DNA of 64,000 nucleotides from Stenotrophomonas nitritireducens (GCF_001431425.1 NZ_LDJG01000011.1:1-64000), one strand, 5' to 3'. Positions 1-9,474 are shown, numbered from the stretch's first letter. Notes: generated by a model not told the origin, from the letters alone. Numbers and translations are program-made.

Positions 1-57
1 GGGGGGCCGTGCGTGGCGGGCCCACCACTTTGCCCCGGGCGACAGAAAGCGCGTCCC

Positions 58-191
58 GTAGCGCCGGGTAGGGCCCGGCGGGCTTTATCGGTGATGCCCC
101 AGCGGGGCGTTGGCCCGCTCTACGAGGTACAGCGCTCTGTAGCGCCGGGCAGCGCCCGGCGGGCTTTATCGGTGATGCCCCACGGGGCGTT
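58..191. repeat. Two tandem GTAG-headed REP sequences
   Basis: Two units start with GTAG at 58 and 139, an 81-bp period. In each, GTAG is followed by a 7-bp hairpin (arms 62-68/74-80 and 143-149/155-161, CGCCGGG with CCCGGCG) and then the same tail (GGCTTTATCGGTGATGCCCC). A GTAG or GTGG head followed by a GC-rich hairpin is the hallmark of REPs mobilised by RAYT transposases in Stenotrophomonas and Pseudomonas. No RAYT gene is in the window. The rest of 1-230 holds no recognisable gene. Confidence 0.65.
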
Positions 192-234
192 GCCTGGCCC
201 CGTGGGGGGGGGGGCTCCCTTACGGCGCGAAGAG

Positions 235-272
235 ACGGAAAAGCCGCGGGAAACCGCGGCTTTTCCGTTTTC
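235..272 (-). terminator. Intrinsic terminator after the degenerate M13 gene
   Basis: A perfect 15-bp stem (235-249 with 254-268) closes a GAAA tetraloop about 20 bp beyond the stop of the minus-strand M13 gene. The T tract on that strand is short and interrupted, so termination strength is uncertain. Confidence 0.7.
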
Positions 273-287
273 AGAAGGGCTGGCGGA

Positions 288-2309
288 TCAGCGCCAGACC
301 TTGATCTGCTCGGCTTCGGTGCGCTGCATCGGCTGGCCCGGCTTGCACTGGAATGCCGCGCCGAAGGCCGGCAGGTTGGCCAGCGGGCCGTTGGTGCGCC
401 AGCGGCCCGGTGCGCGCGGCTCGGAGGTCAGGCGCTGCACCGCTTCGTTGGGCGAGAGCTGCTGCGGCCACAGCGAGGCCCAGGCGCGGAAGAAGGCCTG
501 GCGGTCGGCCGGCTTGGCGTCGGGCTGCGCGGCGGTGAAGGCGTCCCAGGCGATTTCCACGCCGGAGATGTCGGCCATGTTCTCGTCGCGGGTCAGTTCG
601 CCGTTGACCTTGGCATCCTTCACGCCCGGGAACGCATAGCCGCCGTACTGCGCGGCGACGCGGTTGCCGATCAGCGTCCAGGCGCTCTTGTCGGCCGGCG
701 TCCACCAGCTGCGCAGCTCGCCTCTGGCGTCGACCAGCGCGCCCTTGGCGTCGATGGCGCGGCTGATCTCGTGTGCGACCAGCGCGCCATAGGCACCGAA
801 CTTGCCGGGCACGCCGGCGGCATCGGTGAAGATCGGGCCCTGCAACGCGGCGGCGGTGACGATCAGGCGGTTCTGCGCCAGGTCGTAGGACAGCGCCGGC
901 TGCTGCGGCAGCACATCCCAGCGACGGTCGGCGTTGCCCTTGCCGATGCGCTTCATCTCCTGGGCATGACGCCAGGTCGAGGCGATCAGCATGTTGCCGC
1001 CGAAGCTGCCGCGGCCCATCGGTTGCACGGTGTAGTCCAGGTCGCGCAGCGGCTTGCCGATCTCGATCTTCAGCGCGGCCAGCTTGGCCTCGGCTTCACT
1101 CTTGGCCTCGGCGCTCATCCAGGTGCTGCGCTTGACCGCGGCGATCTGCGCTTCGCGGATCTGGTCGACCATCAGGCCGGCCTGGCGCAGCGCATCGCGG
1201 CTGACATAGGCGGCGGCGTATTCGTGGCCCAGCATCGGGCCGGCGGCGACGTTGATCGCCTCCAGCACCTGCTCCGGGCGGGTCGGCGCGATGGTCTGGC
1301 CGCGCAGTACGCGGCCGCGGAACTCGAACTCGGCGTCGCGGTAGGCCTTGGACAGGTAGGGCGCCATCGCATCGCCCACGCGCCAGCGCAGGTAGGCCTT
1401 CCACTGGTCGGCCGGCAGGCGGGTGATAAGGCCGTTGAGCTGCTGGAACAGCGCCGGATCGGACAGCGACACCAGGTCGTCGTTGACGCCCTGCGCCTTG
1501 AGGAAGGCGTCCAGCTGCAGGTTCTTGTAGCGGCCGGTCAGGTCCTTGGTGGATACCGGCGCGTAGTTGTTGAACGGGTTGTTGATGCCGGCCAGCGGCT
1601 GCGCGTTGCGCGCCAGCTCGGTTTCCAGCTGGATCACCAGCGCCGATTCGGCGTCGAGCTTGTTGGCCGGGGTGCCGGTCAACGCCAGGATCTGCTTGAC
1701 GTAGGCGCGGTAGCGACCCATCAGCGCGACCGTGTCGGCATCGGTGCGGGTATAGAACGCGGGGTCGGGCAGGCCCATGCCGCCCTGCATGAAGTAGCCG
1801 ATGTGGCGGTCCAGCGCCTTCAGGTCCACGTCCGGGGCGAAATTGAACGCCACCGGGATGCCGACCTGGTGCAGCGCGGCGATCGAGGCGGGGATGTCCT
1901 TGGCCTTCTTGATCGCGTTGATGCGGCCCAGCAGCGGCGCGATCGGCCTGGAGCCGTCCGCCTCCACCGCCGCCTCGTCCAGGCCGCTGGCCCAGAAGTC
2001 GCCCAGCAGCTTCTGCACATTGCCCTGCGGTGCGCTCATCGCGCGCTCGAGCAGTTGGCGCTGCTGGTTGCGGGCGTTGTCGGCCAGCTGTCCCAGCGCC
2101 GTCACCGCGCCGACCTGCGGCACCGGATTCGCCTTGAGCCAGTCCGCGTTGGCCTGGTCATGGAAATCGGTGCAGGCGGGACTGACCACCGGCGCGGGAG
2201 CCGCCTTCTTGCGGGCGGCATCGGCGCCTGGCGCGGACAGCACGGCTGCAAGGCCGAAGGCCAGTGCCAGGGGAAGCGGGCGAACGTTGGGCATGTGCAG
2301 CGAATCCAT
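288..2309 (-). CDS. M13-family peptidase homologue with a degenerate zinc site
   Basis: About 673 aa. An N-terminal signal peptide (hydrophobic LPLALAFGLAAVL followed by an Ala-rich cleavage region) predicts export. The rest matches neprilysin/PepO-type M13 peptidases: the N-terminal CTDFHDQANADW block, the WWTPADKSAW block and the ENMADISG block that carries the third zinc ligand. The zinc motif, normally HExxH, reads HEISR at residues 513-517, so the second His is Arg. The NAYY substrate-binding motif seen in the neighbouring paralogue is replaced by ALSYD. The protein is full length and in frame, so it is probably expressed but catalytically impaired. It may bind peptides or partner the intact paralogue encoded just upstream in the same orientation. 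The start at 2309 (MDSLHMPNV) or 2294 (MPNV) was chosen to give a clean signal peptide; neither has a convincing ribosome-binding site. Confidence 0.9.
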   Translation of the reverse strand: MDSLHMPNVRPLPLALAFGLAAVLSAPGADAARKKAAPAPVVSPACTDFHDQANADWLKANPVPQVGAVTALGQLADNARNQQRQLLERAMSAPQGNVQKLLGDFWASGLDEAAVEADGSRPIAPLLGRINAIKKAKDIPASIAALHQVGIPVAFNFAPDVDLKALDRHIGYFMQGGMGLPDPAFYTRTDADTVALMGRYRAYVKQILALTGTPANKLDAESALVIQLETELARNAQPLAGINNPFNNYAPVSTKDLTGRYKNLQLDAFLKAQGVNDDLVSLSDPALFQQLNGLITRLPADQWKAYLRWRVGDAMAPYLSKAYRDAEFEFRGRVLRGQTIAPTRPEQVLEAINVAAGPMLGHEYAAAYVSRDALRQAGLMVDQIREAQIAAVKRSTWMSAEAKSEAEAKLAALKIEIGKPLRDLDYTVQPMGRGSFGGNMLIASTWRHAQEMKRIGKGNADRRWDVLPQQPALSYDLAQNRLIVTAAALQGPIFTDAAGVPGKFGAYGALVAHEISRAIDAKGALVDARGELRSWWTPADKSAWTLIGNRVAAQYGGYAFPGVKDAKVNGELTRDENMADISGVEIAWDAFTAAQPDAKPADRQAFFRAWASLWPQQLSPNEAVQRLTSEPRAPGRWRTNGPLANLPAFGAAFQCKPGQPMQRTEAEQIKVWR

Positions 2310-2550
2310 CAAGGACTGGAAGTGGGCGGAGTTTACCAGCGGGGAATGCAGGGAGAAGACCACGGCGCGGGGGAATGGCTGGCCGGGTGGGAAATACCCC
2401 GGCGGGGCGCCACCCGCTTCGCAGGGGGCAGCGTTCCGCAGCGCCTGGCAATGCAGCACGTGACTGGCACGGCACGGCATGTTCCCGCTGTTGCTGCGCA
2501 GGGCAAGCCCTGCATCCCGGCACCCACGCATGGCATTCCGGCGACGCGCA

Positions 2551-2584
2551 GAAAACGAAGGCCCGGGATTTCCCGGGCCTTCGT
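2551..2584 (-). terminator. Intrinsic terminator after the intact M13 gene
   Basis: A 13-bp perfect stem (2555-2567 with 2572-2584), loop ATTT, is followed on the minus strand by TTTTC. It lies 27 bp past the stop of the M13 lipoprotein gene and should separate it from its paralogue. Confidence 0.8.
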
Positions 2585-2610
2585 CGACAACGTGCAGCCT
2601 CAGCGGCGGC

Positions 2611-4710
2611 TTACCAGATCACCACCTGCTTGTCGCCGGTGCGGACCATCGGCGAGCCGGCCTTGCACTGGAACGCGGCGGCAAAGGTCGGCAGGTTCGA
2701 CGGCGCGCCCATGGCACGGAACTGGGCCGGAGCGTGCGGGTCGGTGGCCAGGCGGACCTTGGCGTTCTCCGGGGTGTACTTGCTGCGCCACACCGTGGCC
2801 CAGTTGAAGAAGAAGCGCTGGTCGCGGGTGAAGCCGTCGACCTTCGGGTCTTCCTTGCCGGCGCTGGCCTTCTGCAGGGCGTCGTAGGCCGTGGCCAGGC
2901 CGCCCAGGTCGGCGATGTTCTCGCCCAGGGTCAGCTTGCCGTCGACATGCTGGTCGCCCACCTTGTACTCGTTGAACTGGTTGATCAGCTTGCCGGTGCG
3001 GCCGGCGAAGCCCTTGGCGTCGGCCGGGGTCCACCAGTCTTCCATGTTGCCGGTCGGCCCGAAGCGCGCGCCCTGGTCGTCGTAGCCGTGGGTCATTTCA
3101 TGGCCGATCACCGCGCCGATGCCGCCGTAGTTCAGCGCGTCGTCGGCGTTCGGGTCGAAGAACGGCGGCTGCAGGATGGCGGCCGGGAACACGATCTCGT
3201 TCTGCATCGGGTTGTAGTAGGCGTTGACCGTCTGCGGGGTCATGCCCCACTCGGTCTTGTCCACCGGCTGGCCGATCTTGGACAGTTCCCACTTGTAGTT
3301 GAACGCGGTGGCGGCGCGGATGTTGCCCAGGTAGTCGTCATGCGTGGTCTGCAGGCCGCTCCAGTCGCGCCACTTGTCCGGGTAGCCGATCTTCGGGGTG
3401 AAGGTCTCCCACTTGGCGATGGCCTTGGCCTTGGTCTCATCGCTCATCCAGCTCAGGTTCTGGATGCGCTCCTTCAGCGCGGCGGCCAGGTTCTTCACCA
3501 GCTCTTCCATCTTGGCCTTGGCTTCCGGCGAGAAGGCGACCTTGACGTACAGCTGGCCGAACGCGTCGCCGGCCTCGCCTTCGATGGTGCCCAGCACGCG
3601 CTTCCAGCGGGTCTTGATCTCCTTCTGGCCGTTGAGCGCCTTGCCGTAGAAGTCGTAGTTCTCCTGCACGAAGGCATCGCTCAGGTACGGCGAGGCGCCG
3701 TCGATGGTGTGGAAGCGCAGGTAGGCGCGCCACATGGCCGGGTCGGTGTCGCCCAGCATCTTGCTCACTTCCTGGTGGAAGCCGGGGATCGCCAGCGAGA
3801 ACTTCTCCGGCGCGGCGATGCCCTGGGCCTCGAAGAACCTGCTCCAGCTGAAGTTCGGGGTCAGCTTGTCGGCGTCGGCCACGGTGACCGGGTTGTAGTA
3901 CAGCGAGACGTCGCGCGACAGCTCGACGCTGGACTTGGATGCCTTGGCCAGGCGGGTCTCGAACTTGACCACGTCCTCGGCCTGCCTGGTGGCGTCGGCC
4001 GCGGCCACGCCGGACAGTTCCAGCACCTTGGCCACGTGCGCCTGGTAGGCCTTGAGCTTGTCGGCCTTCTTGGCGTCGGTGTAGTAGGTGGTGTCCGGCA
4101 GGCCCAGGCCACCCTGGCTGGCGTAGGCCATGTTCATCGACGAATTCTTGAAGTCCGCTTCCGGGCCGAAGCCGAACAGCACGTTTTCGCCCTTGGCCGC
4201 GCTGGTGCGCAGGTAGTTGGCGATGGCGTCCTTGTCGGCCAGTGCGTCGATGGCTTCGAGATCGGCCTTCAGCGGCGCGATGCCCAGCGCGTTGATTTTG
4301 GCTTCGTCCATGCCCGAAGCCCAGAAGTCGCCGACGATCTTCTCCACGCCGGTGGCGTTCTTGATCGCCGCGACCTGCTCGACCAGCTGGTGCTGCACGG
4401 CGACCGAGCGCTCGTCCAGGATGGTGAAGGCGCCCCAGCTGGTGCGGTCGCCGGGGATCTCGTTGGCATTGAGCCACTTGTCGTTGACGTAGCCGCCGAA
4501 GTCGGTGCAGACGTCCTTGCTCGGGTCCAGGTCGGCCGCGGTGAAAGCGTTGTAGGCCGGCAGCTTGGACTCGTCCAGCTTCAGTTCGGCGGCGGCCTCG
4601 GGAGCCGGCGCGGTGGCAGCGGCTGCCGGGGTTTCTTCTTTCTTGCAGCCGACCAGCGCGGCCGAGACGGCCAGGGTCAGCAGGAGAATCTGGGGTTTGC
4701 GAACGATCAC
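2611..4710 (-). CDS. M13-family zinc metallopeptidase, lipoprotein (PepO-like)
   Basis: 699 aa from a GTG start at 4710, chosen because GGAGG lies 6 nt upstream and because translation then begins with a lipoprotein signal peptide (IVRKPQILLLTLAVSAALVGC, lipobox LVGC). M13 peptidases are neprilysin-like endopeptidases that cleave peptides outside the cytoplasm. Intact catalytic features are visible: HEMTH at residues 537-541, the ENIADLGG motif with the Glu zinc ligand, NAYYNP for substrate binding and a WWTPAD block. An Ala/Pro/Glu-rich linker follows the lipid-anchored Cys. Inference: it acts in the periplasm or on the outer membrane in peptide scavenging, together with the adjacent paralogue and the nearby S9 peptidase and TonB receptor. 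Confidence 0.95.
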   Translation of the reverse strand: MIVRKPQILLLTLAVSAALVGCKKEETPAAAATAPAPEAAAELKLDESKLPAYNAFTAADLDPSKDVCTDFGGYVNDKWLNANEIPGDRTSWGAFTILDERSVAVQHQLVEQVAAIKNATGVEKIVGDFWASGMDEAKINALGIAPLKADLEAIDALADKDAIANYLRTSAAKGENVLFGFGPEADFKNSSMNMAYASQGGLGLPDTTYYTDAKKADKLKAYQAHVAKVLELSGVAAADATRQAEDVVKFETRLAKASKSSVELSRDVSLYYNPVTVADADKLTPNFSWSRFFEAQGIAAPEKFSLAIPGFHQEVSKMLGDTDPAMWRAYLRFHTIDGASPYLSDAFVQENYDFYGKALNGQKEIKTRWKRVLGTIEGEAGDAFGQLYVKVAFSPEAKAKMEELVKNLAAALKERIQNLSWMSDETKAKAIAKWETFTPKIGYPDKWRDWSGLQTTHDDYLGNIRAATAFNYKWELSKIGQPVDKTEWGMTPQTVNAYYNPMQNEIVFPAAILQPPFFDPNADDALNYGGIGAVIGHEMTHGYDDQGARFGPTGNMEDWWTPADAKGFAGRTGKLINQFNEYKVGDQHVDGKLTLGENIADLGGLATAYDALQKASAGKEDPKVDGFTRDQRFFFNWATVWRSKYTPENAKVRLATDPHAPAQFRAMGAPSNLPTFAAAFQCKAGSPMVRTGDKQVVIW

Positions 4711-4862
4711 GGGAGGCCTCCAGGCCGGATTCGGTGCATGGGGTGAGACCCCGATCACGGGGGCGTGCGCAGAAGATACGCCTGTAACCGTCATGGAAAG
4801 GGTGTCGAAGGTCATGCCGGCTGCCAGGGGCGGCGATGGCCGGCGAGTGCTATACAAGGTCC

Positions 4863-6470
4863 ATGGCAGAGAACACTTCGCGGCAGTGGGATGCGGTGCT
4901 GGTCGGCGGCGGACACAACGGGCTGGTCTGCGCGGCCTACCTGGCCAAGGCCGGCAAGCGGGTGCTGGTGCTGGAGCGTCGCGACGTGGTCGGCGGCGCC
5001 GCGGTCACCGAGGAATTCCACCCCGGTTTCCGCAATTCGGTGGCGTCCTACACGGTGTCCCTGCTGCAGCCCAGGGTGATCGAGGACCTTCAGCTCGAAC
5101 GCCATGGCCTGCGCGTGGTGCCGCGGCGGATCAACAACTTCCTGCCGCTGCCCGATGGCCGCTACCTGCTGGCGGGTGGAGGGCGCACCGGCGAGGAGGT
5201 GGCGAAGTTTTCGGCCCGTGACGCCGCGCGCCTGCCCGCGTACGAACAGCGCCTGGAGGTATTCGCCGACGTACTGCGCGCGGTGGCGCTGCAGCCCCCG
5301 CCGAACGTGAGCCAAGGCGGCTGGCTGCGCGCGTTGCCGGAACTGTGGAAGGCCGGCCAGCTGGGGCGGCGCCTGCAGGGGCTGGACGCCGGCCTGAAGC
5401 AGGAACTGCTGGACCTGTTCACGATCTCGGCGGCCGAGTACCTGGATCGCTGGTTCGAAAGCGGACCGATCAAGGCACTGTTCGGCTTCGACGGCATCGT
5501 CGGCAACTACGCCAGCCCATACGCGCCGGGCACGGCTTACGTGCTGCTGCACCATGTGTTCGGGCAGAGCAATGGCGTCAAGGGCGCCTGGGGGCACGCC
5601 ATCGGCGGGATGGGCGCGATCACCCAGGCGATGGCGCGATCGGCGACCGAGGCCGGCGCGGTGATCCGCACCGGCACCGGGGTGGAGCGGGTGCTGGTGG
5701 AGGCCGGGCGGGCGACCGGCGTGGTGACCGATGCCGGGGAGGTCATCCACGCCCGGGCGGTGGTCGCGAACGTCAACCCCAAGCTGCTGTACGAGCGGCT
5801 GCTGGATCCGGCGGACGTGCCTGCCGCGATCCGCGAACGTATGGCGAACTGGCGCTGCGGCTCGGGCACCTTCCGCATGAACGTGGCGCTGTCGCGCCTG
5901 CCCGATTTCAGCGTATTGCCGGGGCAGGGCGACCATCTCACCGCCGGCATCATCATCGCCCCCAGCCTGGACTACATGGATCGCGCTTACCTCGATGCGC
6001 GCCGTTATGGCTGGTCGCGCGAACCGGTGGTGGAGATGCTGATTCCCAGCACGCTGGACGACTCGCTGGCGCCGCCCGGCCAGCACGTCGCCAGCCTGTT
6101 CTGCCAGCACGTCGCCCCGCAGTTGCCGGACGGGCGCAGCTGGGACGACCACCGCGAGGAAGTGGCCGACCTGATGATCGCCACGGTCGAGCAGCACGCC
6201 CCCGGCTTCGCCGCCTCGGTGCTGGGCCGGCAGATCCTCAGTCCACTGGATCTGGAGCGCACTTTCGGCCTGGTCGGCGGCGACATCTTCCACGGTGCGC
6301 TGAGCCTCAACCAGCTGTTCAGCGCCCGCCCGATGCTGGGCCAGGCCGACTACCGCGGCGCGCTTCCCGGGCTGTATCTGTGCGGTTCGGGCACGCATCC
6401 CGGCGGGGGCGTGACCGGGGCACCGGGGCACAATGCTGCGCGGGAGATACTGAAAGACAACGGCCGCTGA
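4863..6470 (+). CDS. FAD-dependent oxidoreductase, CrtI/PYROXD2-like
   Basis: 535 aa from ATG 4863 (AAGG just upstream). The N-terminus carries the Rossmann dinucleotide-binding motif GGGHNG, followed by the second beta strand VLVLERRDVVGG. The C-terminus has GLYLCGSGTHPGGGVTGAPG, the conserved flavin-binding end of phytoene-desaturase/amine-oxidase-type enzymes. No other carotenoid gene is nearby, so it is more likely one of the widespread PYROXD2-like oxidoreductases than a true phytoene desaturase. The substrate is unknown. It is transcribed divergently from the intact M13 gene across about 150 bp. Confidence 0.88.
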   Translation: MAENTSRQWDAVLVGGGHNGLVCAAYLAKAGKRVLVLERRDVVGGAAVTEEFHPGFRNSVASYTVSLLQPRVIEDLQLERHGLRVVPRRINNFLPLPDGRYLLAGGGRTGEEVAKFSARDAARLPAYEQRLEVFADVLRAVALQPPPNVSQGGWLRALPELWKAGQLGRRLQGLDAGLKQELLDLFTISAAEYLDRWFESGPIKALFGFDGIVGNYASPYAPGTAYVLLHHVFGQSNGVKGAWGHAIGGMGAITQAMARSATEAGAVIRTGTGVERVLVEAGRATGVVTDAGEVIHARAVVANVNPKLLYERLLDPADVPAAIRERMANWRCGSGTFRMNVALSRLPDFSVLPGQGDHLTAGIIIAPSLDYMDRAYLDARRYGWSREPVVEMLIPSTLDDSLAPPGQHVASLFCQHVAPQLPDGRSWDDHREEVADLMIATVEQHAPGFAASVLGRQILSPLDLERTFGLVGGDIFHGALSLNQLFSARPMLGQADYRGALPGLYLCGSGTHPGGGVTGAPGHNAAREILKDNGR

Positions 6471-6480
6471 CGCGGCCGTT
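6459..6480. terminator. Hairpin between convergent genes
   Basis: A 9-bp stem, AACGGCCGC with GCGGCCGTT, has the TGA stop of the oxidoreductase gene in its loop. It lies 6 bp from the end of the convergent Sel1-repeat gene. There is no clear T tract on either strand. Confidence 0.5.
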
Positions 6481-6486
6481 GGGGGA

Positions 6487-7299
6487 TCAGGGCTTGTCGC
6501 CCACCCGGGGCATCGCGTCCTCTGTTTTCGGTTCCTCCGCATCGATGATCGGGGAAACCTCGGGAATGCGGCTTTCCGGCTTGGGCTGCTCGACCTGGGT
6601 CAGTTCGCCCACGTCGACCTTGGCGATACGCGGTTCCATCCAGATGTCGTCATGCCACTGCAGGTACTTGTCCGGATTCCAGTAGCGCTCGTCGTAGAAC
6701 TTGGAGCCATCGATCGCTATGCCTTCGCCGTCTGGGCCGGGAACATAGATCTTGAGGTTACCGACGGTACCCAGCCGGCTGCCGGTCATGCGCATACGCT
6801 CGCGCCGCAGCACGGTGGCTAGGCGAGGCTTGGCGGCCTCGTCGCCATAGGTTGCGTAGACGGTCCGCCCTTCTTCAACGGCGCGCGCGCGTTGCTGCTC
6901 GTCTAGCTTGGACCAGTACCGCTCGCGCAACCCGGCGAATCCCTTGTAGCCCCGCTCGGCGGCCAGGTCCATCCAGGCATAGGCCAGGGCCGGATCGGCC
7001 TCGGTTCCCTGACCGTTCCACAGCATCTCCGCGACCATGCCCTGCGCCGGCTTGTCTGCATAGTAGGCGGCGCGCTTGAAGAACTCGAAGGCTTCCTTGG
7101 CCTTGCCGTCGCGCATGCGCTCCAGGCCCAGCAAGCGGTAGCGCAGGTCAGGGTGGCTGGAGAGAAAGCCCGCGGTGGTCATCAGCGGATCGCGGGTAGG
7201 GTCCGGCGGCGCTTTGCCTGGTTGGGCGGCACTGGCGGTCGGTGCGGCCGCGATACAGGCCAGCAGGAGAGCCGCCGCCAGCGATGACTTCACTGTCAT
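6487..7299 (-). CDS. Secreted Sel1-like repeat protein
   Basis: 270 aa with a standard signal peptide (SSLAAALLLACIAAAPTASA). Residues roughly 50-120 hold helical Sel1/TPR-like repeats, for example the AYAWMDLAAERGYKGFAGL block, which normally mediate protein-protein contacts. The C-terminal third is Pro/Glu-rich and probably unstructured, ending in an acidic tail. The function is unknown; periplasmic or outer-membrane location is inferred from the signal peptide. It stands alone between the FAD oxidoreductase gene, with which it converges, and the S9 peptidase gene. Confidence 0.8.
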   Translation of the reverse strand: MTVKSSLAAALLLACIAAAPTASAAQPGKAPPDPTRDPLMTTAGFLSSHPDLRYRLLGLERMRDGKAKEAFEFFKRAAYYADKPAQGMVAEMLWNGQGTEADPALAYAWMDLAAERGYKGFAGLRERYWSKLDEQQRARAVEEGRTVYATYGDEAAKPRLATVLRRERMRMTGSRLGTVGNLKIYVPGPDGEGIAIDGSKFYDERYWNPDKYLQWHDDIWMEPRIAKVDVGELTQVEQPKPESRIPEVSPIIDAEEPKTEDAMPRVGDKP

Positions 7300-7414
7300 G
7301 TGTACTTGTTCCTGTGTGGGCGGCCGTGGGAGTGGTCGCAGTCCTGCTAGGTTTGCAGATCACCCTGGGCAGGACACCTGCCATCAGTTGGGGCCGATGG
7401 CAGGTGCGGCGACC

Positions 7415-9379
7415 TCAGCGCTTCCCGCCGATGTGCCGGTTGAAGAAGCCGAGCATCTCGCTATAGAGGTTGAGGCGTGCCTCGTCGCCATAGAACCCGT
7501 GCATTTCGCCCGGCTGGATGATCATGCCTTCGGGCGGGTTGCCGGCCGCGGCCAGGGCTTTGCCCATCAACTCGGTCTGTTCCGGCACCGCACGCGCATC
7601 GCGGGCGCCGGCTGCCAAGTAGACCGGGATCTTGACTTCGGTGGCACGCTGCGCCGGCGAGGCGCGGGTCCAGTCGGCCTTGTCGCTGCCGTGGGTCCGG
7701 CGCAGGTAGCGCAGGCCCGACTCGCGTGCGGGGATGTCACCCTTGGTGAACAGCATCGGCACGTCGTAGACACCGACGTAGCCGAAAGCGCACTTGAACA
7801 ATCCCGGCTCCCGGATCGGCGCCATCAGCGAGGAATAGCCGCCGAAACTGCCACCGTAGATGCAGATCCGCTCCTTGTCGACGTAGCCACGATCGATGGC
7901 CCAATGGGTGGCGTCGAGGATGTCGTTCTGGATGCCTTCGTCCCACTGGCGATGGCCCGCGTCCTGGAACTCCTTGCCGTAACCGCTCGAGCCGCGGAAG
8001 TTGACCTGCAGCGTGGCGTAACCGCGGCTGGCGAACAGCTGGGCTTCGGGGTTGAACGACCAGTCGTCGCGCGGGCCGATCGGGCCCCCGTGCGGATTGA
8101 CGATCAGCGGCATGCGCTTGCCTTCCGATTCCTGCGGGAGGGTCAGGTAGGCATGGATCAGGCGTCCATCGCGCGCGGTGAAGGAGAACGGCATGGTGCG
8201 CGCCATCTTCTTCGGGTCGATCTGCGGCCTGCGTGCCAGCAGCGGACGGGCCGTGCCGGCGTCGCGGTCGAACAGGTACAGCTGGCCGGGGTTGTGGTCG
8301 CTGGTCACCGAAACGAGGATTTTCCTGCCGTCGTTGGTATAGCTGGCGAAATCCACCTTCTGTCCCTCGAACGCCGAGGCCAGGGACATGTACAACGCGG
8401 CGTCGGGGTGTTCCTCGTCCAGCAGCGTGACCTTCGGGGCGCCGGCCTCGGTCACCACGCCGAGCAGGGTGGTCTGGTCGGTGGACCAGATCCGTTGCGA
8501 TACCTCCGCTACCGGGTCGCTGAACAGCTGCGTGTACTCGCCGCTGCTGGTATCCAGGGTTCCGATCGAAGCAGGCGATTTGTTGTCGCTCTGCATCGCG
8601 TAGACCGTTCCGTTCTCGGTGGTGCGCAGGACGCTGAGGTGCTTGCCCGCGGTCTTGGAAGCATTGACCAGTGTCCACGACTGGTCGTCGCGGCGATACA
8701 GTTCGGTTCGTTCCTCGTACTCGCCGAACTCGTCGCGTGTCGAGGAACAGACGGCAAATCGCGGCTGCTTGGTGGCATCCAGCGTGACGCTGCAGTTTTC
8801 CTTGGGGGCCCGGCCCAGCGATGTCCGGCGGCCGTTGAGGACGTCCATCTTCACTAGTTCGGTACCGACGCCTTCGTTGGAGCGCGCGCTGGTCGCCTCC
8901 ATGATGACGTACTGGTCGTCGTTGCGGAGCGTATCGACCAACGAATAGCGCTCGTTGCCAACGGCCTTGCTTGCCTGGGTGGCGTCGCGGGTTCCATAGA
9001 ACACCAGCGGCCGCGGTTGGCTACCATCGGCGTTGACCGCAAACCACTCGCCAGTGCTGAACGGCTGGGCATAGCCGCCCATCTTCTTGATGGCGGTGAA
9101 CATCAAACGCTCGCCGCTGACCCAGTGGAAGTCGCCGATGCTCTTTTTGTCGGGCAACTGGTTGATCTTGATGGGGCCCATGTCGGCGGTGCGGAGTACC
9201 ACCAGCACGTCCTGCTCGCCCTTGTCCACGGTCATGGCCAGATACTTGCCATCAGGTGAGATCTTGGCGGTTCCGTAGGCGGGGCGGCCGACGAAGTCGG
9301 CGATCGGCTGTTGGGCGGTTGCCAGGGCCGGCGCGATGCAGGCCGCCAGGCACAGCAGTGCCTTGCTGCGAATTCTCAT
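7415..9379 (-). CDS. S9-family prolyl oligopeptidase-like serine peptidase
   Basis: 654 aa starting at ATG 9379, with AAGGAG 5 nt upstream. A signal peptide (SKALLCLAACIAPALATAQQ) predicts a periplasmic enzyme. The N-terminal two thirds form the beta-propeller-like region. The C-terminal alpha/beta-hydrolase domain carries the nucleophile in GGSFGG (Ser511) and the catalytic His in GEMHGF (His627), with an Asp expected in the ARDARAVPEQ region. These enzymes cleave short peptides, often after proline or as dipeptidyl/acylaminoacyl peptidases; specificity cannot be read here. It lies directly downstream of a TonB-dependent receptor gene, suggesting peptide uptake and breakdown. Confidence 0.93.
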   Translation of the reverse strand: MRIRSKALLCLAACIAPALATAQQPIADFVGRPAYGTAKISPDGKYLAMTVDKGEQDVLVVLRTADMGPIKINQLPDKKSIGDFHWVSGERLMFTAIKKMGGYAQPFSTGEWFAVNADGSQPRPLVFYGTRDATQASKAVGNERYSLVDTLRNDDQYVIMEATSARSNEGVGTELVKMDVLNGRRTSLGRAPKENCSVTLDATKQPRFAVCSSTRDEFGEYEERTELYRRDDQSWTLVNASKTAGKHLSVLRTTENGTVYAMQSDNKSPASIGTLDTSSGEYTQLFSDPVAEVSQRIWSTDQTTLLGVVTEAGAPKVTLLDEEHPDAALYMSLASAFEGQKVDFASYTNDGRKILVSVTSDHNPGQLYLFDRDAGTARPLLARRPQIDPKKMARTMPFSFTARDGRLIHAYLTLPQESEGKRMPLIVNPHGGPIGPRDDWSFNPEAQLFASRGYATLQVNFRGSSGYGKEFQDAGHRQWDEGIQNDILDATHWAIDRGYVDKERICIYGGSFGGYSSLMAPIREPGLFKCAFGYVGVYDVPMLFTKGDIPARESGLRYLRRTHGSDKADWTRASPAQRATEVKIPVYLAAGARDARAVPEQTELMGKALAAAGNPPEGMIIQPGEMHGFYGDEARLNLYSEMLGFFNRHIGGKR

Positions 9380-9474
9380 GTGTGCTCCTTGCAATCTTCT
9401 GTCTCGAAACAGAGGCGGGGCTGGCGCGGCGTGCCGCCAATGCGGGCGTTGCTGAAGCCCCCGCGTGCGCATGA

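Noticed and set aside
1-230. GC-rich coding-like frame at the left edge
   Set aside because: It follows the REP hairpins and repeats; no protein family is recognisable.
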